Shown: one piece after another, positions 43,441 through 53,023 of the stretch
Layout: each line of letters opens with the position of its first letter
How positions within the stretch are numbered: position 1 is the first letter of the stretch
Assembly: GCA_943846715.1 (NCBI GenBank)
Contig: OX044356.1
Span: forward strand, 620,001 to 684,000
DNA from: TMED14 sp002378565
GTDB lineage: Bacteria; Bacteroidota; Bacteroidia; Flavobacteriales; Schleiferiaceae
Reading direction: 5' to 3'
Length of the DNA stretch: 64,000 nt
The notes under the pieces: generated by a model
What the model was told of the DNA's origin: nothing
What the model saw: the letters and a program-made list of their open reading frames with translations, nothing else
Databases searched by the model: none
Translations under genes and position numbers: made by a program

Positions 43441-45786
43441 TCAAGGATTTGGATCAAGTTGTTTTATGGGTCTACGAGACATGATGAATGTTAATGTGCC
43501 ACCCTGCATCAATTGCCAGTGCTCAATGAACGGTTCAGACAATGGTTGGCCATTGAATAAAACGGATTTCACATAGACATGCGCTTGACTGTTGCCCTTT
43601 GTGACAATATGAAGATCCTGACCATTGCTCAGGTGTAAGGTTGCTTTGTGCAGGTTTGGGCTGCCAATTGCATAGGTGCTGCTGCCAGGAGTGACAGGGT
43701 AGAATCCCAAGGAAGAGAAGAGGTACCAAGCGCTCATTTGACCTGCGTCATCATTGCCACAAAGTCCGTCAACACCAGGTCCATACATCTCTTGGAGAAT
43801 TGACCTGACTCTTTGCTGCGTTTTCCAGGGCTGATCTGTCCAGTTGTAGAGGTAAGGGATATGGTGGCTTGGCTCATTGCCATGCACATAATTCCCCATG
43901 ATGCCATCTCTTGTGATGTCTTCTGTGTGAGCGATGTATTCATCAGGCAAATCCATAGTGAAAAGGGAATCCAAACGCTGAACAAAAATACCCTCTCCAC
44001 CCATGACTGTCTTCAGGCCCTCTACATCATGAGGTGCGTAAAAACTATAATTCCATGCATTGCCTTCAATGAATCCCTGACCATGGGTGCTTAATAGGTC
44101 ATTGTCATGGTGAAATGTGCCATTCTGGTGGCGTTGGGTTGCCCATCCAGTTTGTAGGTTGAAGGTGTTCTTGTAGTGCATTGATCGGTCTTCGTAGCCT
44201 TTTTGCAGGGAAAGTAGCGGGTGATCTGTGCCCGTGTATTGATAATGTGAGGGCACATCGGGAGCGATAAGCTGTGCAATGCACCAATCATCGTAGGCGT
44301 ACTCAAGGGTCTTTGAGATGGATGCGCTGCCATGCTCTGAAGTGACGTAGCCCTTGGACAGGTACTCCCCCAATCCATCGTAATCAGACCATGTAGATGA
44401 ACGAATGGAGGCGTCAATGGCTCGATTCCAATCGATACCCGACATGCCCTTTGCTCGTGCGTCAGCTAGAACAGATACTGCATGGTACCCAATCATGCAC
44501 CAGTTTTCATTAGCCCAATGGCTCCAAACGGGCAAGACCTCATGCACAGACTGATCAGCATGAGCGAGCATGGATTGAATCATGTCACGGTTGCGATCCA
44601 CGTGCATCAGGTTGAACCAGGGGTGCAGGGCTCGGTAGGTGTCCCAAAGGGAGAAAATGCTGTAATTGACAAAGCCCTCAGACAGATGAATGTTACCATC
44701 AAGTCCCCGGTAGGACCCATCAACATCCTCAAATACAATGGGACTTAGCATGCTATGGTACATGGCAGTTGCAAAGGTTTGCTGATCTGCTGATGAGAGA
44801 AAGTCACCCTCAATTACATTTAATGCTTTCTGCCATTGAAATTCAGTTACGTGCCTGACCCGATCAAAATCCATATCTCCGGCCTCTTGCTTGAGGTTAG
44901 CTAAGGCGCCCGCTGTGCTGACACCCGATAAGGCAAAGGCGACAACCAAGGGTTCATTCAGTGGTCCAAATTGGAATTCAGCACGAATGGTTTGCCCTGC
45001 CATCTCTGGGAAATTGGCCCCTTCATTGAATCGTCGATAAAATCCCTTGTAGGGCACCTCATCGCTTATGTCATGCCTGTAATTTGTGATTGGGTGAGAG
45101 AGGGAGGCTGCGAAAAACACCTTGCGATCCCTTGCCCATCCACGGGTTTGACGGTAACCAGTGATCAAGGTGTCATTTTCAACCCGCAAGGAGGACCAGA
45201 CGACCTTCCCCTCGTATCCATAGATGCTACTAGCTAGGTCTAAAAGGAAAGCCGCATTTTGACCTGTTGGGAAGTGATAACGATGCAGGCCAACACGTGT
45301 GCTGGCTGTTAGTTCAACCTCCGTTTTTGATCGATTCAATTGAATATGGTAGTAGCCTGGTGAGGCCTTTTCACTAGCCTTGTCATAGCTGTCATAGTAG
45401 CCTGTCTGCCGTTTAATGCCATCGCCTGGCAAGAGGCTCTCGCCAGCAATGACAGGCAGCATCAAAAAGTCACCCAAGTCAGCATGACCTGTTCCGCTGA
45501 AATGACTGTGACTGAATCCAAAAATAGTTGAATCATCATACTGGTAACCAGCACAGTACCTGTATGTCTCTGCATTGTATTGACCATCAATGGCATAAGG
45601 TTCTTGTTTGCTGTCTGGGCTCAACTGAACCATGCCAAACGGTGCTGTTGCACCAGGGTAGGTGTGGCCCATGTTTTGCGTGCCAATGAAAACATTCACA
45701 TCCTCAATTGATTGGCCAATCAGGCTTGTTGTCATTGTCAATAATGTGAAGACAATGGGTGTTATACCAATTGAGCGATGAATCAT
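43441..45786 (-). CDS. GH92 family exo-alpha-mannosidase
   Basis: 781 residues, signal peptide about 1-24 (ending LIGQS). GH92 enzymes are Ca2+-dependent inverting exo-alpha-mannosidases acting on N-glycans and mannans. Motifs: GTQNMGHTYPGATAPFGM (about 36-53), GFSHSHFSGTGHADLGD, HGNEPSHH (about 635-642) and GNDDAGQMSAWY (about 675-686), the last two shaping the Ca2+ and catalytic-base sites. Third gene of a GH92-CotH-GH92 operon; its ATG overlaps the CotH stop by 4 bases. There is no T9SS domain, so it is probably periplasmic. Confidence 0.95.
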   Translation of the reverse strand: MIHRSIGITPIVFTLLTMTTSLIGQSIEDVNVFIGTQNMGHTYPGATAPFGMVQLSPDSKQEPYAIDGQYNAETYRYCAGYQYDDSTIFGFSHSHFSGTGHADLGDFLMLPVIAGESLLPGDGIKRQTGYYDSYDKASEKASPGYYHIQLNRSKTEVELTASTRVGLHRYHFPTGQNAAFLLDLASSIYGYEGKVVWSSLRVENDTLITGYRQTRGWARDRKVFFAASLSHPITNYRHDISDEVPYKGFYRRFNEGANFPEMAGQTIRAEFQFGPLNEPLVVAFALSGVSTAGALANLKQEAGDMDFDRVRHVTEFQWQKALNVIEGDFLSSADQQTFATAMYHSMLSPIVFEDVDGSYRGLDGNIHLSEGFVNYSIFSLWDTYRALHPWFNLMHVDRNRDMIQSMLAHADQSVHEVLPVWSHWANENWCMIGYHAVSVLADARAKGMSGIDWNRAIDASIRSSTWSDYDGLGEYLSKGYVTSEHGSASISKTLEYAYDDWCIAQLIAPDVPSHYQYTGTDHPLLSLQKGYEDRSMHYKNTFNLQTGWATQRHQNGTFHHDNDLLSTHGQGFIEGNAWNYSFYAPHDVEGLKTVMGGEGIFVQRLDSLFTMDLPDEYIAHTEDITRDGIMGNYVHGNEPSHHIPYLYNWTDQPWKTQQRVRSILQEMYGPGVDGLCGNDDAGQMSAWYLFSSLGFYPVTPGSSTYAIGSPNLHKATLHLSNGQDLHIVTKGNSQAHVYVKSVLFNGQPLSEPFIEHWQLMQGGTLTFIMSRRPIKQLDPNP

Positions 45787-48083
45787 GAGGATTTGATGTG
45801 AATCAACTGTTCATGTTTGATGACATGCCCATTGAGATCTAGCCAGATCAGCAGGCAAATAGTAGGGTATTCTTCGCTGACAATAGAGAGGTCTTCCTGT
45901 GAGTTAATGGCAATGGTTTGTAACAATTGACCATTGAGGTTCCATACTTGAACACGGCAATCCCATTCACTTTGATTGGAAAGGGTGAATTGACCGGTGT
46001 TTGGGTTGGGGTATGCTTTGAGGCCCAATGTTGGAGGGGTATCCGTGAGGGTTAAGGGGCCGGAGTTGACGGAATTGGCGCTGCCGTGATCGCCAAAGAT
46101 GGTCCATTGAGGAAAGGCATCCCATTTTCGACCATATGTTTGATTGCTTGTCATAGGAGGTGCATGGAGTTGGTCCACCAAATGGTCAACTTGGTTGCTG
46201 TCTTGGAAGAACAGGTAGATTGGCTCGCCCTTGGATTTGATGGTGAAGTCCAAGGATTGTGACAGGTTTGTATCACCATCATTGGCATAGAACAGTGCAT
46301 GACCATGAGCGGGGATAACCAGGTTGCCTAAAGGGCCTTTGTTTGGCTGATTCAGCTTGTCGCTCAAGAAAAAATTGGACAAGTTGACACTGACAGGGCT
46401 TGGGTTGTAAATTTCAATCCAATCGGGGTTACTACCATCTGCAGCAACGAGGTAGCCATCATTGTTGGACATGACTTCATTAACTAACAAGGCAGGGGCA
46501 GTGACCAAGGGGCGGCTGATTGGACTGCATGGCCATTGGCTGACCTGGTTGTTGTTATCCTTGGCAGAGAAGTAGTAGTCCAAGAGATGCACGCTGTCCC
46601 CAGGAGCTGTGAGTTGCCCACCGAAATACTGATCACCGGCTAAACCATCCATGCTCGTGCCATTGTCATGAAGCAGCAGGCTGCTGAAGGGGCCAATGCT
46701 GTCATAGCGGTAATGCAGCTTCACCCATGAAAGGTTGCTTTCGTCCAAGACCATCAATCCCACATTGATGGGCCCGGAGTTGCTGTTTCCAGATAACCGA
46801 CCTGGGTAGAGAACGGGTGCGGCATTTCCAGAAATGAACTGACTGTTTGATGCGTTGATCCGGGCGCCAAGGAAGGGGTGGATGCCTTTGGTGACATGAG
46901 CCCCAGCTGCTAGGTTCCAGCTGTTTTGAAAGTGATTGATGTTGTAGCTGTAATCCAGCGGGTAAGCAGGGTCATTAGCCACAAAAGGCAGAAGTTGGTT
47001 CTTCATGGCGATGCTGCTGCCATACCAGATATTGTTGTCAATGCTTGGGTGGATGATTTGCGCCATCATCACCTGCAGTCGGAGCTGGTATTCTGGAATG
47101 GCCATCAAGCGTTGGTACAGCGGGTAATTGCTGTTGCCCCAGCTATGGATATTGCGTGTGCTCCAATCAATCGCTGACCAATCAACCCCTAAGGTGTTAT
47201 CCAGGTCAAAGCTCAGGTACTGCATCAATCCAGATTCAGGGTCCTCGTAGAGGTAGAAGTTGTTTTGGTTGAATGCATGGTTGTCCCAATGACCGATGGT
47301 CATTTCAAAGGCCAGATGCATCAAGTAACTGTTGACGTTGAATACCGATTCAAGTTCACAAGGCAGGTTGGCAAGTGTTGTGTTGTTGAGTACATCAATG
47401 AAATGTGCCAGGCCGCTGTAATCATCGTCATCTTCATTGGTCTTCAGCTCATACACGCGCCGACCATTGTCCATGTGTTTGTAGTCATTGCCAGTGCTCC
47501 CTCTGTAGGATAATGTGGCTGGCCATAGGCATTTGTAAAGGTTTCCTGCCTTGCCATCAAAGCGTTTCTCAACATAGTCGTCGTTGATGTGTTCGGTGTT
47601 TGCGTAGAGCCCTTTGTACACGCCATTGATGTACAATCTCACATGGTTGACACGAGCTGCTGGCAGGCCGATGTTTTCCAGTATGCCCCATGACAGCCTT
47701 GCTCGACTCATGCTTGGGTCATTGTGCTCACCATTGAGGTTGAGTTTTTTTACCCCCTGCCACCGCTGACCACCAGTGAAGCTGTTAAAAGCCACTTTGT
47801 AGCTTTTTTTCTGTGCATAACGAGAGGTGTTTCCGCGAAGACGAAAGCCCACGCGACTCATGCTATCAACGATGCCATTGCCGGTGAATACAAAGTCCAC
47901 ATCAAACTCTACATCACTGGTTACATAGAGCATCAAGCTATCCAATGAGGACTGCCGGATACTGATGTCAATGCGTGGGACTGAAGCGTCATAGTAAACA
48001 TCATCCCGGGGAGGGAAGGAGGTCGGCTGAGCAAATACCCACAAGGAAGTCAGCAATAGCAAAGCAAAAAGGCGATTTCTCAT
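45783..48083 (-). CDS. CotH kinase family protein with lamin-tail domain, T9SS type A cargo
   Basis: 766 residues. Signal peptide (1-18, ending VFAQ). The CotH domain (about 35-370) shows RLRGNTSR, KKSYKVAF, LNGEHNDPSM, KGLYANTEHI and the metal-binding-type SFDLDNTLG; CotH proteins are atypical secreted protein kinases. Next come a beta region (about 450-530), a lamin-tail domain (about 538-640, LLVNEVMSNNDG and DWIEIYNPS) and a T9SS type A sorting domain (about 695-766, AYPNPNTG). It is sandwiched between two GH92 genes with 4-base overlaps on both sides. The kinase role is inferred from the family; the substrate is unknown. Confidence 0.92.
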   Translation of the reverse strand: MRNRLFALLLLTSLWVFAQPTSFPPRDDVYYDASVPRIDISIRQSSLDSLMLYVTSDVEFDVDFVFTGNGIVDSMSRVGFRLRGNTSRYAQKKSYKVAFNSFTGGQRWQGVKKLNLNGEHNDPSMSRARLSWGILENIGLPAARVNHVRLYINGVYKGLYANTEHINDDYVEKRFDGKAGNLYKCLWPATLSYRGSTGNDYKHMDNGRRVYELKTNEDDDDYSGLAHFIDVLNNTTLANLPCELESVFNVNSYLMHLAFEMTIGHWDNHAFNQNNFYLYEDPESGLMQYLSFDLDNTLGVDWSAIDWSTRNIHSWGNSNYPLYQRLMAIPEYQLRLQVMMAQIIHPSIDNNIWYGSSIAMKNQLLPFVANDPAYPLDYSYNINHFQNSWNLAAGAHVTKGIHPFLGARINASNSQFISGNAAPVLYPGRLSGNSNSGPINVGLMVLDESNLSWVKLHYRYDSIGPFSSLLLHDNGTSMDGLAGDQYFGGQLTAPGDSVHLLDYYFSAKDNNNQVSQWPCSPISRPLVTAPALLVNEVMSNNDGYLVAADGSNPDWIEIYNPSPVSVNLSNFFLSDKLNQPNKGPLGNLVIPAHGHALFYANDGDTNLSQSLDFTIKSKGEPIYLFFQDSNQVDHLVDQLHAPPMTSNQTYGRKWDAFPQWTIFGDHGSANSVNSGPLTLTDTPPTLGLKAYPNPNTGQFTLSNQSEWDCRVQVWNLNGQLLQTIAINSQEDLSIVSEEYPTICLLIWLDLNGHVIKHEQLIHIKSS

Positions 48084-50887
48084 GGGCTGTGAGTTAAGGT
48101 TATTTCATCAATAAAGATGTAGGAATCACTCCCTGCGCCAGGATGCCATTGCTCAAGAAGACCAGGGTTTTTGAGTGTGATTGTGATGGATTGAAGGGGG
48201 TTCCACCACCTGCTTTCAATAGACCAGCTCGCCGTTTCAATGCGTGGCTCACCCTCAGTCAGCACGTCATTAAACACAATAGAGGTGAGGGCTTGTTGTC
48301 CAAGCTTGAAATGGGCAACAGCAGTAACCTGAGATGGCAATGCAATCCAGCTTTTTATCTCCTTCAATAGAGACAAGTCAACAGTTATAGCTGAAAATTT
48401 ATCACCCTTGCCGGGCAATAATTCAATGATGAGATCTTCGCCCTGTAGACCGTTCCAATGACCTTTACGCCAGTCAATCTCGCCATGGATGCCATCAATC
48501 AAGCTGCCAGGTCCTAGGTTGTATTGATCGCTTAGCGTGCCAGACAAGATTTCTGCAGACCAGTTGTTGGGTTTAATGCTGTAGTCTGCATGGCTGACAT
48601 GGCTGGTGCCAGCAGAAAGGTGTCCGCTGGAATGGACAGCAAAGGTTTCCTCTTTTCCGTCTTGGTAAACAATGTGAACCAGGCTTGAATCCTTGAATTG
48701 TCGTTGAACCTGAATGATGGGGGCAGGGATGAGGTTGTTGTGGCTTTTGTTGTAGCGATGGCTCTGGTTGAGGTAAGCATGCCAGGGTCTGCCACTTTGA
48801 GGGAAGTCTGCACGTTGAATGTTAATGCGTTTGGTTTCCGTCAAGTATTGATGAGACATGGACCCTGACCACGTTAGGCCTGGATCGTTCGCGTTTTCAA
48901 AGCCATGGTAGTAGATGCCGTCTCCTATAGAAGCCAAGGTGGTTTCACCCAAGGCATGGGCGATGCGTACGCTATCCCATAGGGGTGCGCCTGTGGCGTA
49001 CTGTGCTTCACCTGGAACGAGCGGATACAGGCCAATGGACGCCATGACGTACCAGGCACTCATTTGACCACAATCCTCATTGCCTTGGTAGCCAAATGGC
49101 TGATCGCTGTACATGGTCTCAAGAATCTCAGCCACTTTTTCCTGACCTTTCCATGGGCTGTCCGTGCAGTTGTACAGGTAGGCGATGTGGTGGCTTGGTT
49201 CATTGCCATGAGCGTATTGTCCGATAAGGCCAGTGATGTCTACCTGTGTTCTACCTAGGGTGCTACTGGGCGCTGAAAAAAGTGCATCAAGTTGCTTATC
49301 CAAGCTGTGCCCATCCTTGACCAATAAGGCTTGCCACCTACTCAAAGCATGCACAGGAGCAAAGCTGTATTGCCAGCTGTTGGCTTCTGTAAAGTGGTTA
49401 TTCACCTCCCTTGGGTCGTAGCGCTGCATGAATTGCCCATTGTCTCTTGGTCGCATCAAGCCAGTTTCGGGATCCAGTAAACTGATCCATGCTTGCGATC
49501 GACGATGGTAAATGACTGCCAGCGAATCTTCCTGGAATCGTTCCAAGGCCATAGCGATACAGGCATCATCGTAAGCGTATTCCAAGGATTTTGATACAGA
49601 TTCAGATTCATCTTGCATGCTGAGGTACCCATTGTTGTGGTAATCATCCAAACCTCTGGAGTCGCCATCGGCGGTAACCATCATGGCTTGAATGGTTGCT
49701 GAGGTGTCGACGGCATAGCCCTTTGCTAAGGCATCGGCAATCACAGAAACCGAATGGTAACCAATCATGCAATCGGTCTCATTGCCAGCAAGTTCCCAGA
49801 CAGGTAAGCGACCCGATTGCTTGAATTGATCCAGCATGGTCACCAAAAAGTCTTCTGTTCGCTTGGGTTGAACCAATGCATACAGAGGGTGTGCTGTTCG
49901 GTAGGTGTCCCAAAGTGAGAACACCGTGTAGTGCGGGTGCAAACGGTCTTGATGAATCACGCCGTCCATGCCACGGTAGGACCCATCACGGTCACTCCAC
50001 AGGTTAGGCACCAAAAAGGCATGGTACAAAGCAGTGGCATAAATCCGCTTGCTTTCCTTGTCTCCACCATAGACTTGCAATCGATCCAGTTCCAGTTGCC
50101 AGGCATCCTGGCATGCAGACAAGGTGCCTTGAAAATCAAAGGCCTGGCTTTCTGCTTGCCAATTGCGTTGTGCGCCACTTTCTGAAACAGAGCTCAAGGC
50201 TACTTCAATCATCAATGCATCCTCACCGATGAACCCGAAATCCAGCACATACAAACCATCCCCAGTGATTCGGTGATTGAATGGGTGCGAGGTTTTCCCA
50301 GCAAAGTACACATGTTGCTCAAGGGCCCACCCCTCGCTGATGCGATGACCTTGAAAAGTGGTGGATCCTTTGAGGTCACTTGCGTTAGCCTCAAATCCTT
50401 GTGAAAGTGTCCGGTCTCGGTAGCTTAAATCTAATTGTACCAAGGCACGCTGTCCTTTGGGGAATTGAATTTTTTGCAACCCCATTCTTTCACTTGCCGT
50501 CAAGCTAACCTGAATGCCATTGCTCAAGGTGACTGCGTAAAACCCTGCAGCTGAACTTTCTGAGGACTTAATGAAGGGGCTAGGCTGGTTGAGGTCTTCA
50601 CCCATCAGGTGTGGACGGAATTGGATGTCATTGTAGTCAGCGACGCCAGTGCCACTCAGGTGGGTGTGGCTGAATCCGTAAAGGGAGCTGTCGCTGTAGT
50701 GGTAGCCGCTGCAGCCATCCCATCCTTCTAGTCGGCTGTCAGGTCCAAGTTGTACCATGCCAAAGGGCATACTGGCACTTGGATGGTTGTGCCCATGGCC
50801 GCCGGTACCAATGAAGGGGTCAATGTCTCCAGTGACAACCTGTGCCTGCATAAAAAAGGGAAGACATAAAAAAAGCCAGAATCTCAT
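48080..50887 (-). CDS. GH92 family exo-alpha-mannosidase with C-terminal carbohydrate-binding-like region
   Basis: 935 residues. Signal peptide (about 1-16, ending FMQAQ). The GH92 core (about 20-690) has GTGGHGHNHPSASMPFGM, GFSHTHLSGTG, HGNEPSHH (about 560-567) and GNEDCGQMSAWY (about 601-612). The remaining 240 residues contain a discoidin-like module (LIDGIHGEIDWRKGHW, ...DLIIELLPG) of the sort often attached to GH20 and GH92 enzymes. It is the first gene of the operon, and a TAAATTTA box lies 6 bases before the ATG. The two GH92 proteins differ in length and motif details, suggesting different linkage preferences. Confidence 0.94.
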   Translation of the reverse strand: MRFWLFLCLPFFMQAQVVTGDIDPFIGTGGHGHNHPSASMPFGMVQLGPDSRLEGWDGCSGYHYSDSSLYGFSHTHLSGTGVADYNDIQFRPHLMGEDLNQPSPFIKSSESSAAGFYAVTLSNGIQVSLTASERMGLQKIQFPKGQRALVQLDLSYRDRTLSQGFEANASDLKGSTTFQGHRISEGWALEQHVYFAGKTSHPFNHRITGDGLYVLDFGFIGEDALMIEVALSSVSESGAQRNWQAESQAFDFQGTLSACQDAWQLELDRLQVYGGDKESKRIYATALYHAFLVPNLWSDRDGSYRGMDGVIHQDRLHPHYTVFSLWDTYRTAHPLYALVQPKRTEDFLVTMLDQFKQSGRLPVWELAGNETDCMIGYHSVSVIADALAKGYAVDTSATIQAMMVTADGDSRGLDDYHNNGYLSMQDESESVSKSLEYAYDDACIAMALERFQEDSLAVIYHRRSQAWISLLDPETGLMRPRDNGQFMQRYDPREVNNHFTEANSWQYSFAPVHALSRWQALLVKDGHSLDKQLDALFSAPSSTLGRTQVDITGLIGQYAHGNEPSHHIAYLYNCTDSPWKGQEKVAEILETMYSDQPFGYQGNEDCGQMSAWYVMASIGLYPLVPGEAQYATGAPLWDSVRIAHALGETTLASIGDGIYYHGFENANDPGLTWSGSMSHQYLTETKRINIQRADFPQSGRPWHAYLNQSHRYNKSHNNLIPAPIIQVQRQFKDSSLVHIVYQDGKEETFAVHSSGHLSAGTSHVSHADYSIKPNNWSAEILSGTLSDQYNLGPGSLIDGIHGEIDWRKGHWNGLQGEDLIIELLPGKGDKFSAITVDLSLLKEIKSWIALPSQVTAVAHFKLGQQALTSIVFNDVLTEGEPRIETASWSIESRWWNPLQSITITLKNPGLLEQWHPGAGSDSYIFIDEITLTHSP

Positions 50888-50893
50888 ACTGGC

Positions 50894-50901
50894 TAAATTT
50901 A
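50894..50901 (-). promoter_or_regulatory. -7-like box TAAATTTA for the GH92-CotH-GH92 operon
   Basis: TAAATTTA differs from TAnnTTTG at the last base and ends 6 bases before the ATG at 50887, so any leader would be a few bases at most. Confidence 0.4.
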
Positions 50902-50918
50902 CGATTCAATAGCTTGCT

Positions 50919-52226
50919 TTAAAGGCCGCAATCCTTGAAGTTTTCATTCAGTTGAATGTGGGTTTCTTGCCGGTGGATTTCTACCCATGCATCCATCACA
51001 GATTGGCGCTTCTGATTCTCCACATAGGTTTTAAGCATGGAAAAATCTTGATTCAAGTTGGCCCTGTGGGGTGCCGTTCGTTTTTTCAGCAACACCATGC
51101 GAAAGAGCTCTTGTCCATCGGGTTGACGAATCAAAGTAACTTTTCCAATTTCACCTTCAGCCAATTGGTCGCTGGCATAAAACAAACCTTGGTCCAAGTC
51201 ATCCGCTTTCCAGCGGAGATCACCTGTTGATGGGTTCATGAGAACACCGCCATTGAGTTTGCTGTTCTCGTCTGATGAAATACGCATGGCCGCATCCTCA
51301 AAGCTGATGGAGTCCATCAAGATCAAATCGCGAACGCTATCAAGTCTAGCGTTGGCAAAGTCAAGATCACTTTGCTCCACTTTTGCTTTGACCAAAATAT
51401 GCCTCAGATCCAACTCTTCACCACGTTTGGCTTGCAATTGAACGATGTGGTAGCCGTACTCTGTTTTGAATGGCTGAGAAATTTCACCGGGCCGAAGGTT
51501 GAAGGCGATGGCTTCAAATTCTTTCACAAATTGCCCGCGTTTGATGCCCTTGTAGGTGCCGCCATTTTTATTGGAACCGGGATCTTCAGAGTAAAGGATA
51601 GCCATGGTAGAAAAGCTTGAGCCTTCCAGTATGCGTGTTCGCAAGCCGTCCAGTTTATCAATGGCTTCTTCGCTTGACGCCTTGCTGACAATAGGCTCCA
51701 GGGTGATTTGTGCCAGCTCAACTTCAGTGCCAATCAAGGGCAAAGAATCTGAATGCATGGCTTGAATAACTTCCTCAACCTCCATTGGTGTCACATCGAT
51801 GTCTGCAGTCAGGGTCATTTGCATGCGCTGTGCAGTCATTTGATTGGTCATCATCGGACGCAGCTCCTCTTTAATCTCAAGGGTAGACTTTTTGTAGTAT
51901 TCCTCAAGGCGTTGCTCAGAACCGATTTGCGCAATGAGTTGTTGCAGGCGACGATCAATGGCGTCATCAATTTCTTCAATGCTCACAGTGACAGAGTCCA
52001 AGTCAGCATGGTGAATCAATAGTTTTTCTAACAATTGACCTTTCATCAACTGGCAGTCGCTCACCGTCTGACCTTCTTGTTCAAGGGCTTGGCGCTGCAT
52101 GCTAATATCTGAAAGCAAAATGATCTCACTGCCAACAACGGCAGCTACGCCATCGACGATGACGGATTGTGCAACGGCACCAAAACTGATGGCGCAAAGC
52201 AGACTGAAAAAGAGGGGACGAATCAT
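50919..52226 (-). CDS. SurA-like parvulin peptidylprolyl isomerase
   Basis: 435 residues with a signal peptide (about 1-20, ending GAVAQS). SurA-type layout: N-terminal chaperone region (about 20-155), a first parvulin domain (about 165-265, EDPGSNKNGGTYKGIKRGQFVKEF) and a second one (about 268-370, LRHILVKAKV and NGGVLMNP), then a C-terminal helix. SurA guides outer-membrane beta-barrels through the periplasm. The ATG at 52226 is chosen because it gives a signal peptide and lies 5 bases after an exact -7 box (52239-52232). Confidence 0.92.
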   Translation of the reverse strand: MIRPLFFSLLCAISFGAVAQSVIVDGVAAVVGSEIILLSDISMQRQALEQEGQTVSDCQLMKGQLLEKLLIHHADLDSVTVSIEEIDDAIDRRLQQLIAQIGSEQRLEEYYKKSTLEIKEELRPMMTNQMTAQRMQMTLTADIDVTPMEVEEVIQAMHSDSLPLIGTEVELAQITLEPIVSKASSEEAIDKLDGLRTRILEGSSFSTMAILYSEDPGSNKNGGTYKGIKRGQFVKEFEAIAFNLRPGEISQPFKTEYGYHIVQLQAKRGEELDLRHILVKAKVEQSDLDFANARLDSVRDLILMDSISFEDAAMRISSDENSKLNGGVLMNPSTGDLRWKADDLDQGLFYASDQLAEGEIGKVTLIRQPDGQELFRMVLLKKRTAPHRANLNQDFSMLKTYVENQKRQSVMDAWVEIHRQETHIQLNENFKDCGL

Positions 52227-52231
52227 GGGCG

Positions 52232-52239
52232 CAAACTTA
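52232..52239 (-). promoter_or_regulatory. -7 box TAAGTTTG abutting the surA-like start
   Basis: Exact TAnnTTTG, 5 bases before the ATG at 52226, in the 16-base gap after the parA stop (52243). Confidence 0.6.
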
Positions 52240-52242
52240 AGA

Positions 52243-53019
52243 CTAAAGGGGCAATTGCGGATTTCGTGCCAGAATTTCTTGTGCAAGGTTTAAATAGTTC
52301 TCTGCACCCGTTGATCCCGCGTCATGAACCATGATCGGCTGGCCAAAGGATGGCGCTTCACTGAGGCGCACATTACGTGCAATCATGGTCTTGAAAACCA
52401 GGTCTTGGAAATGCTGTCTCACTTCTTCAACAACTTGATTGCTAAGTCTTAAGCGGCCATCGTGCATGGTCAATAACAGACCTTCAATGGTGAGCTGGTT
52501 GTTCTGGTAGTCTTGAACCGTTCGAATGGTATTGAGCAGCTTCCCCAGGCCCTCCAGGGCGAAATATTCACATTGAATGGGGATCAGTATGGAATCTGCT
52601 GCAGTCAAAGCATTGAGTGTGACTAGCCCTAGAGAAGGGGCGCAATCAATGATGAGGAAGTCGTAATCATCCACCACCTCTTTCAATGCCGTCTTAAGCA
52701 TGTATTCGCGGTCCTGATTGTCAACAATCTCTAGTTCAGCTGCAACCAAATCCAGATGTGACGGCATGATATCCAGATTAGGGAAGGAGGTGTTAGCAAT
52801 TGCCTCCTTGGCGCTGCATCGGTGCTCAATGACCTGGTAGGTGCTTTTGGTGACCGCTTCAAGATCAATGCCTAAACCCGAAGTGGCATTGGCCTGAGGG
52901 TCAGCGTCAATCAACAGCACTTTTTTTTCTAGAAAGCCCAGCGATGACGCCATGTTCACAGCAGTGGTGGTTTTTCCGACGCCGCCTTTTTGGTTGGCAA
53001 CTGCAATGATTTTACCCAT
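52243..53019 (-). CDS. parA: ParA/Soj family ATPase
   Basis: 258 residues. Deviant Walker A KGGVGKTT (11-18), LIDADPQANAT (about 36-46), Walker B-type LIIDCAPSLG (about 120-129) and NVRLSEAPSFG near the C-terminus, the pattern of chromosomal ParA/Soj proteins that partition the origin region with ParB and parS. There is no parB next to it, and no candidate parS site was recognised. It is bounded upstream by a strong hairpin at 53033-53059 and downstream by the surA-like gene. Confidence 0.94.
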   Translation of the reverse strand: MGKIIAVANQKGGVGKTTTAVNMASSLGFLEKKVLLIDADPQANATSGLGIDLEAVTKSTYQVIEHRCSAKEAIANTSFPNLDIMPSHLDLVAAELEIVDNQDREYMLKTALKEVVDDYDFLIIDCAPSLGLVTLNALTAADSILIPIQCEYFALEGLGKLLNTIRTVQDYQNNQLTIEGLLLTMHDGRLRLSNQVVEEVRQHFQDLVFKTMIARNVRLSEAPSFGQPIMVHDAGSTGAENYLNLAQEILARNPQLPL

Positions 53020-53023
53020 GGGC

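Noticed and set aside
43441..50887. A complete SusCD-type polysaccharide utilisation locus
   Set aside because: No SusC, SusD or dedicated sensor gene is present around the two GH92 genes.
52243..53019. parA as evidence of an integrated plasmid
   Set aside because: Flanks are ordinary chromosomal genes in long operons; no replication, mobilisation or integrase gene is nearby.
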